Shown piece after piece: positions 34,603 through 45,067 of a stretch of 64,000 nt of DNA. The translations under genes and the position numbers were made by a program. Source of the DNA: Hymenoscyphus infarciens (Eukaryota > Ascomycota > Leotiomycetes > Helotiales > Helotiaceae); the NCBI GenBank assembly GCA_001414345.1, contig LLCB01000175.1:55648-119647 (forward strand). The letters are read 5' to 3'. How positions within the stretch are numbered: the first letter of the stretch is position 1; each line of letters opens with the position of its first letter. Below the pieces are notes generated by a model. The model had not been told where the DNA came from and made no database searches. It saw nothing but the letters and a program-made list of their open reading frames with translations.

Positions 34603-36007
34603 TGCGTTGGATACATCACCAGTAAATCCTGGATATTCAGTTCAAAAATCATTCAGGGCATCTGCCAGCACCCATAGTTTACGGCAAGAACTTGAATGCC
34701 TTGGGTCAACTTTTTGATGCTGCTTTCTGCTGTATATATGTATAACACTGCTTTTAAAATAAAATAAAAACCCTTATTAATCAAGTACTAATTCTGCCAT
34801 ATGCTCTTGGGCATGGCCTTGAATTTATGTACAGTACTTCCATCCGCTCCTCTGCTCCCAATCGCAGTTTCCCCAGCGGTCTTTTGATGGGATTGTTTGC
34901 TCAGACCTTCGGTTCATGTTTCATATCGAAAGATGGGGCATAAAATCGGAGGAGTCTGGTGTGTGAGGCGCAGCTCTTTGTCCTCGCTCGGCAAGACGTT
35001 CGTTTAGAGTTGACTTGCGACTTGTTTCAACTCGCATAAACGGCATCGCGTTTGAAGCTTCATTTGAAAGATGCGATGCGATTCGTTTAAAAACGTTTCC
35101 CTTATGAGTTAGCGCCACCATCTGCCCATCTGCCGTTTCCACATGTTCTAGGCCATACGAGTGTAGACCCCATGGGCAGACCACTTTCTGGTAGAGTCCT
35201 CATTCCCCGCAAAGGATCAATATCAGAGTCCATTTCTTTCTTCCACACTTGCAAGTAATAGTCGCCATTTGTGAAGGTGATCTTTTACTTCCAAGTCTTG
35301 TTCAATAAGTCTATTGACAAACATATACCGTAAATGCGATGTCATGAGTTTGTCTCCGGCGCTTTCGGCTCCGCGGGAAGTGTTTCTGTCGTAACGGCTG
35401 GGCATTTCTTTATTTGGTTTCTTCTGATTGCAAATAACTCTCCATCCTATGTTTGCATACTCGCCACGGTTCAAGTTTCTCTTGGCAGCAAAGGAGGAAC
35501 CAATGGTTCTTTAGCAAAGATTAAGCCTCCGCTGTACAAAGCTTGTCAACAACAGTCACGCTTCGCAAGGAACCTGCTAGTGTGGGTCATGATTGGCGGA
35601 TCGCTCAGTTTTCCGCTTTCCGTGGAAGAAGATCGTTCCGAGGGGGAACTTTCCCGACTGTCCAATATTCTTTTGCCTATCCGTCCAATGTTTGGCTTGG
35701 AGGCATGTTTGAGTAGCCAAGCTTTTCTGCTAAGCTATGAGTTACACCCAAAGCATGTCCGCTCACTCCTCCTCTAGCAACACGCTACTCAGATATGGTG
35801 CTTGGATTCCGACGCTTGTCGATTTTTGGCACCCAATGTTTTTGCATACATATACTTCCCGCCGTCACCCGCTTTGGAATTTTGGATGTTGTCTCCAAGC
35901 CGCAGGTCGAAATCAGGTCCCAACATTCACTCCGATTCTTTCACTTAATTTCCCTTCATTCTTATTTTTTGTTCCTTTCTAGCTACATACTTAATACTAT
36001 CTCCAAG
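34603..36007. other. Intergenic region with a possible minus-strand coding relic
   Basis: Two minus-strand frames (35474-35223 and 35184-34921) and a third reading between them have protein-like composition but contain stops, and no clean splice joins them. No family is recognised. No intact gene can be supported. Confidence 0.35.
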
Positions 36008-37951
36008 ATGCAGGTCCATTATGTCTCCCCCGCTTTTGCTTACATGCTCCTCCTCGCCAATCCCGTCTTCTCGCAAACCTTCTTGATGGGTGGAAGTGGG
36101 AACTTGGTTGAGGCTGGCCCAGAAGGGAGTGTCGCGGCTCGGGAAGCAATTCTCAAGAGGCAGAGGAACAACAATCAGCCAACGATTCAGATCACAAACA
36201 TAATGCCCCAGAACAACAACAACAACGTGTAAGTAACACCTTCTCGAGCTTTCAAGTCGTGCCTTGATTTGGAAGATGAGTTGAAGAAAACTCCATACTA
36301 ACTACAGTTTAGAAATACCAACAACAACCAAAACCCCAACTTGATCGTAACATCAATTACCCCAAACGATAATAATGGCAACAACAACAACAACTTCAAT
36401 AATCTGTAAGTTCTTACTCATCTAACTTTATTCCTTCTCCAATCTTGGGTGTTTCTCAGCTATGAACAGCTTGTACGACACTCTTTTGAGAAACGTCACT
36501 GACTTGCTTTCCTAGCCCAACATTGATGGTGACTAGCATCACTGGTAATAACAACAACAACAACGGGAACCAGCCAGGTATCTCCACGACTACTATCTAT
36601 CCTAACGGACAGACTCAGATCAGGTGAGCAATTTTGAATTCTTTTGGCATATGACGAACTCCTGGTTCTGGATACCTTGAGCAGTCATTGTTCTCTTCAG
36701 CTTGCTTTCCAACCTAGCGATCCATTCTTTGTTTTGAAAGTAATCTAACTCTTCTCAGCGGCAACATCAATATCAATACCCAGACCACAGGCAACAACAT
36801 CAATGGCCAGAGCAGCAACGGGCAATCCAACATCAATGGCCAGAGCTCCAACGGGCAATCCAACAACAATGGCCAATCCAACGGAAACCAAAATGGCCAG
36901 AACAATGGTAACCAAAACGAGCCAAATGGACAACAGAATGGACAACAGAATGGACAACAGGGTGGACAACAGAGTGGTCAACAAAATGGTCAAACTGGTC
37001 AAAATGGAAACCAGACTGGTCAACAGAATGGCCAAACTGGTCAACAAACTGGTCAACAGAATGGTCAAAATGGAAACCAGACTGGTCAGAACAATGGCGG
37101 AAACAACAATGGCAACATCAACAACGGCTGCACTCAACAAGAGAACCAGCTCGCCACTGGAATCCAAAACAATATTGCCGTCCAAATGATGGAAATCATG
37201 AAGGTCAACGCCATCGGCGAGACCGTCTCCGCTACCCCAGTTGACGAGGCCAAATTCCAATCTGAGCAAAAGTCACTTTTGGAAACCGTCAACCAAGGTG
37301 TTTCTGTCCGTGAGCAAAACCAACAGATCGCCCCTGCCAACAGCCCTGCAACTGCTGGTCTTGCCATGGTCGCTATGGCCCAGAAGGAGGAAGTTTCTTT
37401 GACTGAGAAATTGGCTCTTCAGGGTAACAACACTGCTGAGGCCAAGGCCACTGTTACTAAGTTGCAAGAGGATTTCCGTAGTGGTCTCGAGCAGAACATG
37501 CGTAACTTGATGGCTGTAAGTCTCCTCCTATTCTATCACTTGATTACATCTTCTAATATACATTCAGGCTACCCAAAACTGCAACGGTCAACAAAGCCAA
37601 GGAAACAACGGAACTCAAGCTGAGGGTAACCGACCTGCTCAATCTGAGGGAGGCCGTAACTCCACCGGTGCCGCTGAGGCATCAGGAACCAAACCTGGAG
37701 CAGCCAAGCCAACTGGAGCAAAGGAACCAGCTGGAGCAAAGGAACCTGCTGGAGCTTCCGCCGAGAAGCCTTCCTCAGCATCTGCCGAGAAGCCACAAGC
37801 CGCCGCTGCCGCTCAACCAAAGTCCAGCACTGCTGGAGCATCTGGAGCAGCTGGAGCCGCTCCTGCGAAGCCAAAGTCTAGCACCGCTGCTTCTGCTGGA
37901 GGTGCTGCCCCCGCAAAGGCCGCTAGAAGTATGAGACGGAGAAATTACTAG
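36008..37951 (+). CDS. Secreted Asn/Gln/Gly-repeat protein with a Cys-bracketed helical domain
   Basis: Five exons, 36008-36228, 36313-36405, 36516-36623, 36759-37515 and 37568-37951, encode 520 aa; all joins hold frame. A signal peptide (MQVHYVSPAFAYMLLLANPVFSQ, hydrophobic core LLLAN) is followed by repeated Asn runs, often coded AAC, and phrases like ITNIMP/VTSITP at the starts of exons. Residues 141-264 are almost only Asn, Gln, Gly and Thr (units such as NGQQ and TGQQ). An apparently helical block follows (about 265-398). The mature region contains only two Cys, at 265 and 398, one on each side of this block, so a disulfide closing it is possible. The C-terminus is Ala/Lys/Pro/Ser-rich and ends RSMRRRNY. 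No family is recognised. A cell-wall or matrix protein is a reasonable guess. Confidence 0.75.
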
Positions 37952-38864
37952 ATTGCTGTGAGATTTTTTTTACTTTTTGAAGATTGTTTATTATCAAGTA
38001 GGGTAGAAGTTGGGAGATGGGAAGGATGGAGTGGTACTGGTTACCGCATTGGTTGACGAAAAGGGTCGGAAGTGAGTGTGTGTGAGTGTGATTGTGGATG
38101 AAGTGTGTAAATAAGATTTCTTTGGAGGCATCATGCATGGGTATGAGTGATGATGGGCCTTCAATCTTTTTTAATTTACCCTTTTTCTTTCTCCTCTCTC
38201 AATCTTTATTGTTACTATAGACCTTAGACTTCCGAGTTTGGAGAACATCTATGTCCTTCGTTTAGTAAACCCTCTTTCCTCTCCTTCAGTGTGGTTCTCC
38301 TCTCAATTGAGTTACTCAGAGTGGTAATATACTAGGAGAAATCGCGAGGGACAATAACAGCAGAAGTATGTATCCCTGGTTCTGAAATTCTAAAGTATTT
38401 TTTTAGGATAGTTTTAGGGCCTGTTTGGCACGCATATAATTTATTATAGATATATGAGATTTGTGCGCGAGTACAGTCAGAAGGTGCTCGCATATTTCTA
38501 AGTATATTATAGCTTTTTCATAAATATATTTAAATACTGTTTAGCTCATCGGCACATATCAGTGCACATATCAGTACACATATCAGGTAGGGCTATCTAG
38601 TACTAATGGTGAATATATGCATACACATAAAAGTTGAAGGTCAACAGTTACCTTGTGTATTACATAGACTAATAGCTGGTAATATAACATGAGGAGGGCG
38701 ACCGAATCAGGTGACCATTCGAATAAAATCACGTTACGCTTGACCAACTCAATTCCCTTTGGTTGCACAGAATCTAATTTTTTCCTTTTCTTTTTGAGCC
38801 AACTCCTCTCTATATTTCAGATAATTCGAGTCATCGGATTTAATCTCACGTTCCTGGGTACGTC
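37952..38864. other. Intergenic region
   Basis: No gene is supported. The stretch at about 38400-38620 has repeated CACATATCAG-like words and moderate AT richness. The final part is the upstream region of the F-box pseudogene. Confidence 0.5.
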
Positions 38865-40726
38865 ATGACAACGCCACCCCCCTCTCCCCTCATCTCCTTG
38901 AGCCAGGAGCTCATTGAACTCATTGTTGATTTTGTAAGTTTCGCTCAGAGAACTTTCTCCAGAAGGCTAACTAGAAATTAGGCAGTGGATACATCTAAGT
39001 GTATGGTCCCGAAATTGCGCCTCGTGGACAAACGCTTCAATCTTGCCACCAAACAATTTCGACCGCGTGTTTTCATTTTTGCCCTTGAAAACGAGGAGAA
39101 CGCCGATGACCTTGGTCTTTGCGAGAAATTGAATGCCACCAAAAATGACATAGTGGAACTTCTCAACAGTCCTGAAAAGGCGTACCGTCAACTTTTTACA
39201 TGTCATTTATAAGGACCAATTGAATGAATTCGATTTTATTGAGGAAGAAGAGACGGGTTTTGAGAGTCCGTGGGCTGAGTTATGTGAGGTGGTTAAACAA
39301 CTTCTCCGGCTGAAGTCACTCACATATCAAGGACGGCTGGAGTTTGACAAAGAGCTTACTAGATCTAAGGACGCTTCAGATTCAAGACGAGTTATTTGGG
39401 AGTACTTCAGGAGCCAAAGCATGCCATCAACTCTCATACGGACTCTTCAAACCCAACCTAATTGCGAGCTCCATATCAAAGGTTGGTTCTGTTGCTGGGA
39501 GGAGAAGACGACGAGACAGAAATTGCCCTTTAAGCATCGCCAAACTTGCGTTCCCTCGAAATGTGACTGACGGATGTCCACCATCAAAATAACAACGAGT
39601 TTCTAGAGGCTCTCAAGCGTATTATTACTTCTGCCCCAAACCTCGAGCATGTCAGATTTGGTCTCGCCGACGTGTGTTGCCCGGATTCTTTGCCGGGGGA
39701 CGAGTGGGATGCTATAGATCTAGACGGGTTTCCATATGGGTATCTTCATAGGGAGAAATATGACTCCGCAATTGTTCCACCTTTAGCATCAGACCACCGG
39801 TACCTGGATAGTTCGATAACTGTTATTCGTGAGTCGACGCTGGAATACCTGGACATAGGGCGAGTCCTCTGGCACAACTTCTTTACGGCTGAGAGAGAAC
39901 CAAAGTCAAGTGGAAATAAAAAGATTTTTGCTTATTGCACGATTTTTGCATTTATATGTCGGAGTCGACGATGAGTATCACGGCTTACTTGATGACCCCT
40001 TCGGGACTTGGAACCGGATGAGATCATAATCGTTTATGATAGAGAGAGTCGCCCAACTCTCACAGAGGAGATTATGTCATATCTCAAGGTCTGCAATCAC
40101 CTCGAGACCCTGTGTCTGCAGTTTTGGAACGTATGCACAATTACAGACAAGATGGATATTTTCTCGAGACATGGTCCGACACTGGAGAAATTTCACATCA
40201 TGGACGGGTTCAACCCACGCGACTGGACGAACCGAAGGAAAAACGCAATTTCTATTGAACTCCAAGAAATTGATGCGTTCTGTCCCCTGTTAGAAGATCT
40301 TGGATTTGTCGTTGTTCATTCCGAGGACGGTAATGCGGAAGAGGAAATATTCTACGAGATTGCCAAATTTCCGAACCTTTGTGCGGTCACTTTAATCATG
40401 GACCTGCACCGGGTAAAACGCAAGAGAGAAAGTTTACCAAACAACCCTCTCTGTCTGGACTACGAGGGCAGTGCCCAAACGGCGAGGAGAAGAAGAGCAA
40501 GATCAAGGAGTTGAAGATTGTAGTTGGGGAGTGGACGCACTGGCGTGATCATTATAAAATTCAAAGTGAACGCCTTGAATGGGAGAAGCCTACAGACCTC
40601 CACCTTATCATTATCATGCAAAATCTCACCATTCTTACGGACGACAAAACTGTGTTTATCAGGGACCGAACGGAGTGCAGCTCCAAACCGATGGTAACCT
40701 CATTTCTGGAAAGTCAGGGGACATAA
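38865..40726 (+). pseudogene. Decayed F-box/LRR-like gene
   Basis: The reading starts MTTPPPSPLISLSQELIELI, an F-box-like start. A 40-50 nt intron joins VDF to AVDTSKCMVPKLRLVDKRF, the typical second half of fungal F-box domains. From there the coding signal jumps between frames. A shift occurs in the T-run near 39190-39200. Then come two in-frame stops in a stretch near 39500-39660 (DDETEIAL-stop-ASPNLRSLEM-stop-LTDVHHQNNNEFLEALKR). Further shifts lie near 39960-40010 and 40470-40500. Downstream pieces still read like leucine-rich fungal F-box tails (LEHVRFGLAD, LETLCLQFW, CPLLEDLGF, PNLCAVTLI). Several independent lesions make sequencing error alone unlikely. Confidence 0.75.
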
Positions 40727-40913
40727 AGTCGTATCTTTTGCATTGCATTTGGATCTGAGAGGGACTCGCCATACTTATACTTGAACTTCTTTGCATTTTC
40801 GTTATGAACATCTGATTATTTCCTTTTTTTTAAACCCGCATACACCCCGTAATTCCCATTCATTGTACTTCGTCACTGCTCTTACATTCGGAGTGAAAGA
40901 AAATACTTGGTGT

Positions 40914-42613
40914 TTAGTTGCAGTATTGCTCGACCAAAACCCCCTCAAGCCCCTTTAGCACTTCAAAATCCAATCCTGTTTGCTTCATCACAACAATAAT
41001 TGCATCGAATTGTTCAAGTTTCTCCTTGTTCCATTCCAGCTTCTCATCCAACCGGGGTACGTACGGCAAGGAAGTTTCTTGTACGAGGGTATCCGCGTAC
41101 ACAACATGTGCGTCCCACGTGTCGAGCAAGTGGTTGATGATTCCAAGCCCGGGAGAGTTCGTTGTGAGCTCTTGTCCGGGTTTGAAAGCGACTCCCACGA
41201 CAAGCACCTCGTATTTATGCTTTCCGTACTTTGGTGCTGCATTCTTGTCTTTTGTCGTTAAAGCTTTCATAGTACGATCTGCCAGCATCGCGGGTCTCTT
41301 TTTCATCTTCTCTGTGGCATGTTGCAAGAGAGGGTAGTCGCTGGTACTGAACAAATAACTCGGGTTCACAGGAATACAATGTCCTCCAACTCCAGCAGAT
41401 GGAGTGAAAGGCAAGTACCCGAATGGTTTTGTTGCAGCTGCGCGGGAAACCTCAAATGGATCAATGGGATTTGACAACGAATAGCAAGCATCTGCCATCT
41501 CGTTGGCATACGCGATACACATCATACGCTGGCAATTCTCGTACAGCTTTGTCATTTCAGCCACTTCTGGGCTGGAAACGGGAACGATGTTCTGGAAGAC
41601 TGGCGAATAGAGCTTTTGAATAGACTCCAACGATTGGTCATTGAGACCGGATATGATTTTGGGGATGCTCTCATACGGCGGGTCGGTTCTACCGGGGTCA
41701 ACTCGCTACATAATGTTAACGTCTTCACCTCCAAGAAGAAAATGGAGCTTACTTCTGGACTCATGCCGGCGTGGAGATTATGTGTCTGAACCATGTTGCC
41801 CAGAAGGCTTCTGGTCATTCCCACTGAAACAGAACTCTCTACTACGATGGTAGCCCCTGGACGAATATTATTGGAAATCGTTTCGAGGGCATTCTGTATT
41901 ATGGTTGTATCAATTTGTGCAGTGTCTGCAATGAGTGGGGTAGGGACAGCGACCACTAGTAAGTATTCAAAGTCAGCATTCAGCACATCGGCAAAATATC
42001 CGATATGTGTCCGTCGAAGGAGACCTATAGAAGAGAAGGTGGATGCTTCTTTTAAAAGGGGCAGTAAAGTAATATTGAAAAAGGGGGGGGGGAGGTTCAA
42101 AGATGAAACTGATTTGCATACAGAAGTGAGTGGCAGTAACAAGTTGAGAAGGATCAGAAGTCAAAGATATGTTTGAGTTGAGTGATAGGTCATCGGCCAC
42201 AGTTGCGAGTCTTTTTTCACTGACGTCGAATGCAATGACTTTGTAGTGATGCGAGAAGGCGTTTACGAGATCTGGAAACAACAAGTCAGTTTCAAAAGAT
42301 GAAATTTCGAGTCTCGCTTATTCTTACGAAGTCCCACATAGCCAATTCCCATGATCGCTACCACAGGCTGTTCGTCCTCTCTTACATGAGAGAAGTATCC
42401 GTAGTTACACCCAAGCGGGGTAAGGGGTGTCTCAACCGGCGTTTCGGTTGGTGGGGACTCTTGGTACGTCGAGTAGCTTTCTGCAGAATCAACGTCCGAA
42501 GGCGTTGTTGAGGGGTTCGAGGACGACCAAGAAAGCTCAATTGGATCTTCCAACCGGGATTCTAGAGTCCATGAGTGCTGGAGCTCGGTTGACAAAGGCT
42601 GTGAAAACTCCAT
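40914..42613 (-). CDS. UDP-N-acetylhexosamine 6-dehydrogenase (nucleotide-sugar dehydrogenase)
   Basis: Four exons, 42613-42328, 42271-42122, 41955-41753 and 41705-40914, encode 476 aa; phases match at every join. The NAD-binding motif VVAIMGIGYVGL lies just before the first intron. The middle carries VAVPTPL, VVESSVSVGMT and AGMSPERVDPG. The catalytic Cys is at residue 323 in GVGGHCIPVNPSYL. This GGHCIP form is typical of WbpA/TviB-type dehydrogenases that oxidise UDP-GlcNAc or its epimer to the uronic acid, not of ordinary UDP-glucose dehydrogenases (GGSCFPKD-like). The C-terminal domain has VVGVAFKPGQELTTNSP. A Ser/Thr/Pro-rich N-terminal extension of about 80 residues precedes the Rossmann fold. 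An in-frame upstream ATG at 42826 could add 71 residues. It is the first gene of the putative polysaccharide cluster. Confidence 0.87.
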
Positions 42614-45067
42614 GTCAGGTAATGCTTCCAATATAGCGTGGGAATAAAGTATCAAGCTTTGAGAAGTCAATTGCGAAAGCTTAACAGAAAGATGAACTGG
42701 CAAAGCTTTGCTGGGCTGGGCTTCCTTATACCAAGAGTCAACCCAGAAACCACGAAACCGCCATACCACAGAAAATTCGGCCTGATTTTGCTCTGATTTG
42801 AGACTGAGTTGGATCTGCCCGAACATGCTGGATCGCTACATCCATTACATATGACGCAAACAGAATGTGTTGGCTGAGGATCACGGCTTCTAGGCTCACC
42901 AGCTCGAACAATTTTCTTGGCTGCCGCAGGTATATTAGAAAAATGAGCTCAATATGCATTATAACCGTGAATCAAAAATTCAAGAATTCTCGGTTATCCC
43001 TGGGGAAACTCGCTTGGCAGCATGAGTTGACAGCCCCATCTTTACTGAATGGCGCCACGAGAAGGCAGGTCCCAGCTGATATCGGAGGGTTCGGGAGTTC
43101 GGAAAATAACAATGCTGATCTTGAAGGGCTAGTCAAGGTTGTTTGGCTAAAAGAGGAAAACTTTGAACCCCTCTAGGCCATTTGGGCGTCAAAAGGGTTC
43201 AAGGCTCAACAATTGGCTTGAGCTATATCCTATTAAGGGACATAGTAGATTTGCACCGGTGGAAAATCATTGGAATTCACGATGAAAGAGGTTGGGACTT
43301 TCGGATATTCCTCATTTCAGACTCGAAGGGTTTTAGTTCGATTCACCTAGTCGCCACTCGCAATTTCCACCCCACACTGATATCGAGATTGTTACCACGA
43401 GAAGCAAGCTTACTTTATCGAATGTCACTAGGTTCTGGAAAGGGTCTTCCTTGGTCTATAAACGCAACAGAACGTGGGCCGGAGAGAAGTGGATATCTTC
43501 TCATACACCGATATCCGAAATGGGAGTCAACACTTCGAAATATCGCGCTTTTTGCTGCTCAAATTATGCAAGAGACCACCCTTAGAAGAAGCATTGTATG
43601 AAAAATTTCCCATCATACGGAAAAATGACCAGCAAAGCAGGTTCGAAAGATTTCTCCAAATCCGAGGTAGGACGGGTCAAGGACCAAGCAAGTTAACCGA
43701 TGGGATTGGTTGACGAAGTCTAGACTTCGGTCAAATGCGATCAAACTCGGCGAAGGTGTGTTTCTATTAATCTCGTTTCTTTGGCATCTCGGACGGATCG
43801 CCACGATCCTCTTTCCCATCCCGGTGCCAACAATAGGTACACCAACAATCGTGCCGTATGAAGCTTGTCACGTATTGTCACCTGACCTTGTTTGCCAAGC
43901 ATTTGTGGCTTGCCAGGACCCCGTATACAGAAAAAGAGAAAAAGGAAAAAAAAGCAATTGTTCCCCAACCCCCCGCCAACCGCATTGACAAACGGCACAG
44001 GTCAAGACAGTCAAGACAGGCACAAGGTACGCTTCGCTTCGCTTGCTTCCGAACGCCACCCGCCAAGCCACGGGCCGAGTGGTAGGGAGGTCGGTCAAGG
44101 ACTCAAGGTCGATTCCCGACCTCCAAATGTTCGTTCTATCGAATGGAACCCACATGTGGTAGCCAGACAGAAACAAGGCAAGCTATGCTCAACTGAGCTG
44201 TCGTATATGCCGACAGAGTTTTCTTTGGGAGCGGGAGAGTCGAAATTATCTGCCTGCGGATCGTCAACATCAGTCCAAACCCAGCTGCTCGGATTCTGCA
44301 GTGGAGCGAGTAAAGAAGTTCAGATGTTCCGACATGAGTGAATATCGGCATCTTTGAAACATATTTCCAGCTACGCAGTGTATAATACGAATTTCATCGC
44401 ATGATTTCTACCCGGAGGTTCACAACATTGATTTGAAAACCCAAGAAGCAACTGCATCCTAATGTACATGGAAAAGGTTCTCGACACGCTGCAAGCAGAT
44501 GGTCACCTTGCGGATCAGTGGGTCAATCGATCTAGGGTTCACGGTATTGGTAACGGTAACCCTGTTTCCCTGCTTATGTTCTCCCGAATCCTCAATTTCA
44601 ATGTCTTGTTTTGCTGTGTTGGCAATATTGATCTTCCTCGGTTTCCAACCCAGTGTGGTCCTATTCAAGTGTCTCAGCTCAAAAAATTCCGCTCTTCCCC
44701 TGTTGCATGTTGGTAATCCTGCCACCTCTTACAGCACTCGGACGACCGATTAAGCGAAGCTATGACCCCTGGTTGAAAGAGTATTGACCCTGGTATTCTA
44801 ATAGTTATGGCCAAGAACTGTTCAGCGGCTCTTATATCGAATTTGAATATGGACGATCTTTGGCCAGGTCACCTCGCAGATGCAGCTGCTGGACAACTTG
44901 AGAAAACTAGGTGGCAAGAGACACATTGACGTTTTTGCTTATTGATATTATGAATTTCTTCCCAACCTCGTCAGGAACAATCCTCTCTTTATACAGTCTT
45001 TCGTTTACGTCTAGGGAACTCTCAATCTTCACTCGTTAAGCATCAATCATCACTCATCGCTCCAGCA
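42614..45067. other. 2.5 kb divergent intergenic region of the polysaccharide cluster
   Basis: It separates the minus-strand dehydrogenase from the plus-strand GT2 gene and so probably holds both promoters. Frames such as 43182-43601 plus and 43892-44341 plus have no domain, and their composition is not convincing. No gene is assigned. Confidence 0.5.

Noticed and set aside
36745..37269. 174-codon minus-strand frame of Leu/Val/Ile/Thr/Ser
   Set aside because: It is the reverse complement of the AAC/CAA/GGT repeats of the secreted repeat protein; the hydrophobic pattern is a codon artefact.
43892..44341. 149-codon plus-strand frame before the GT2 gene
   Set aside because: Low-complexity Lys/Pro/Ser/Gln composition, several overlapping frames of similar length on both strands, and no recognisable motif.
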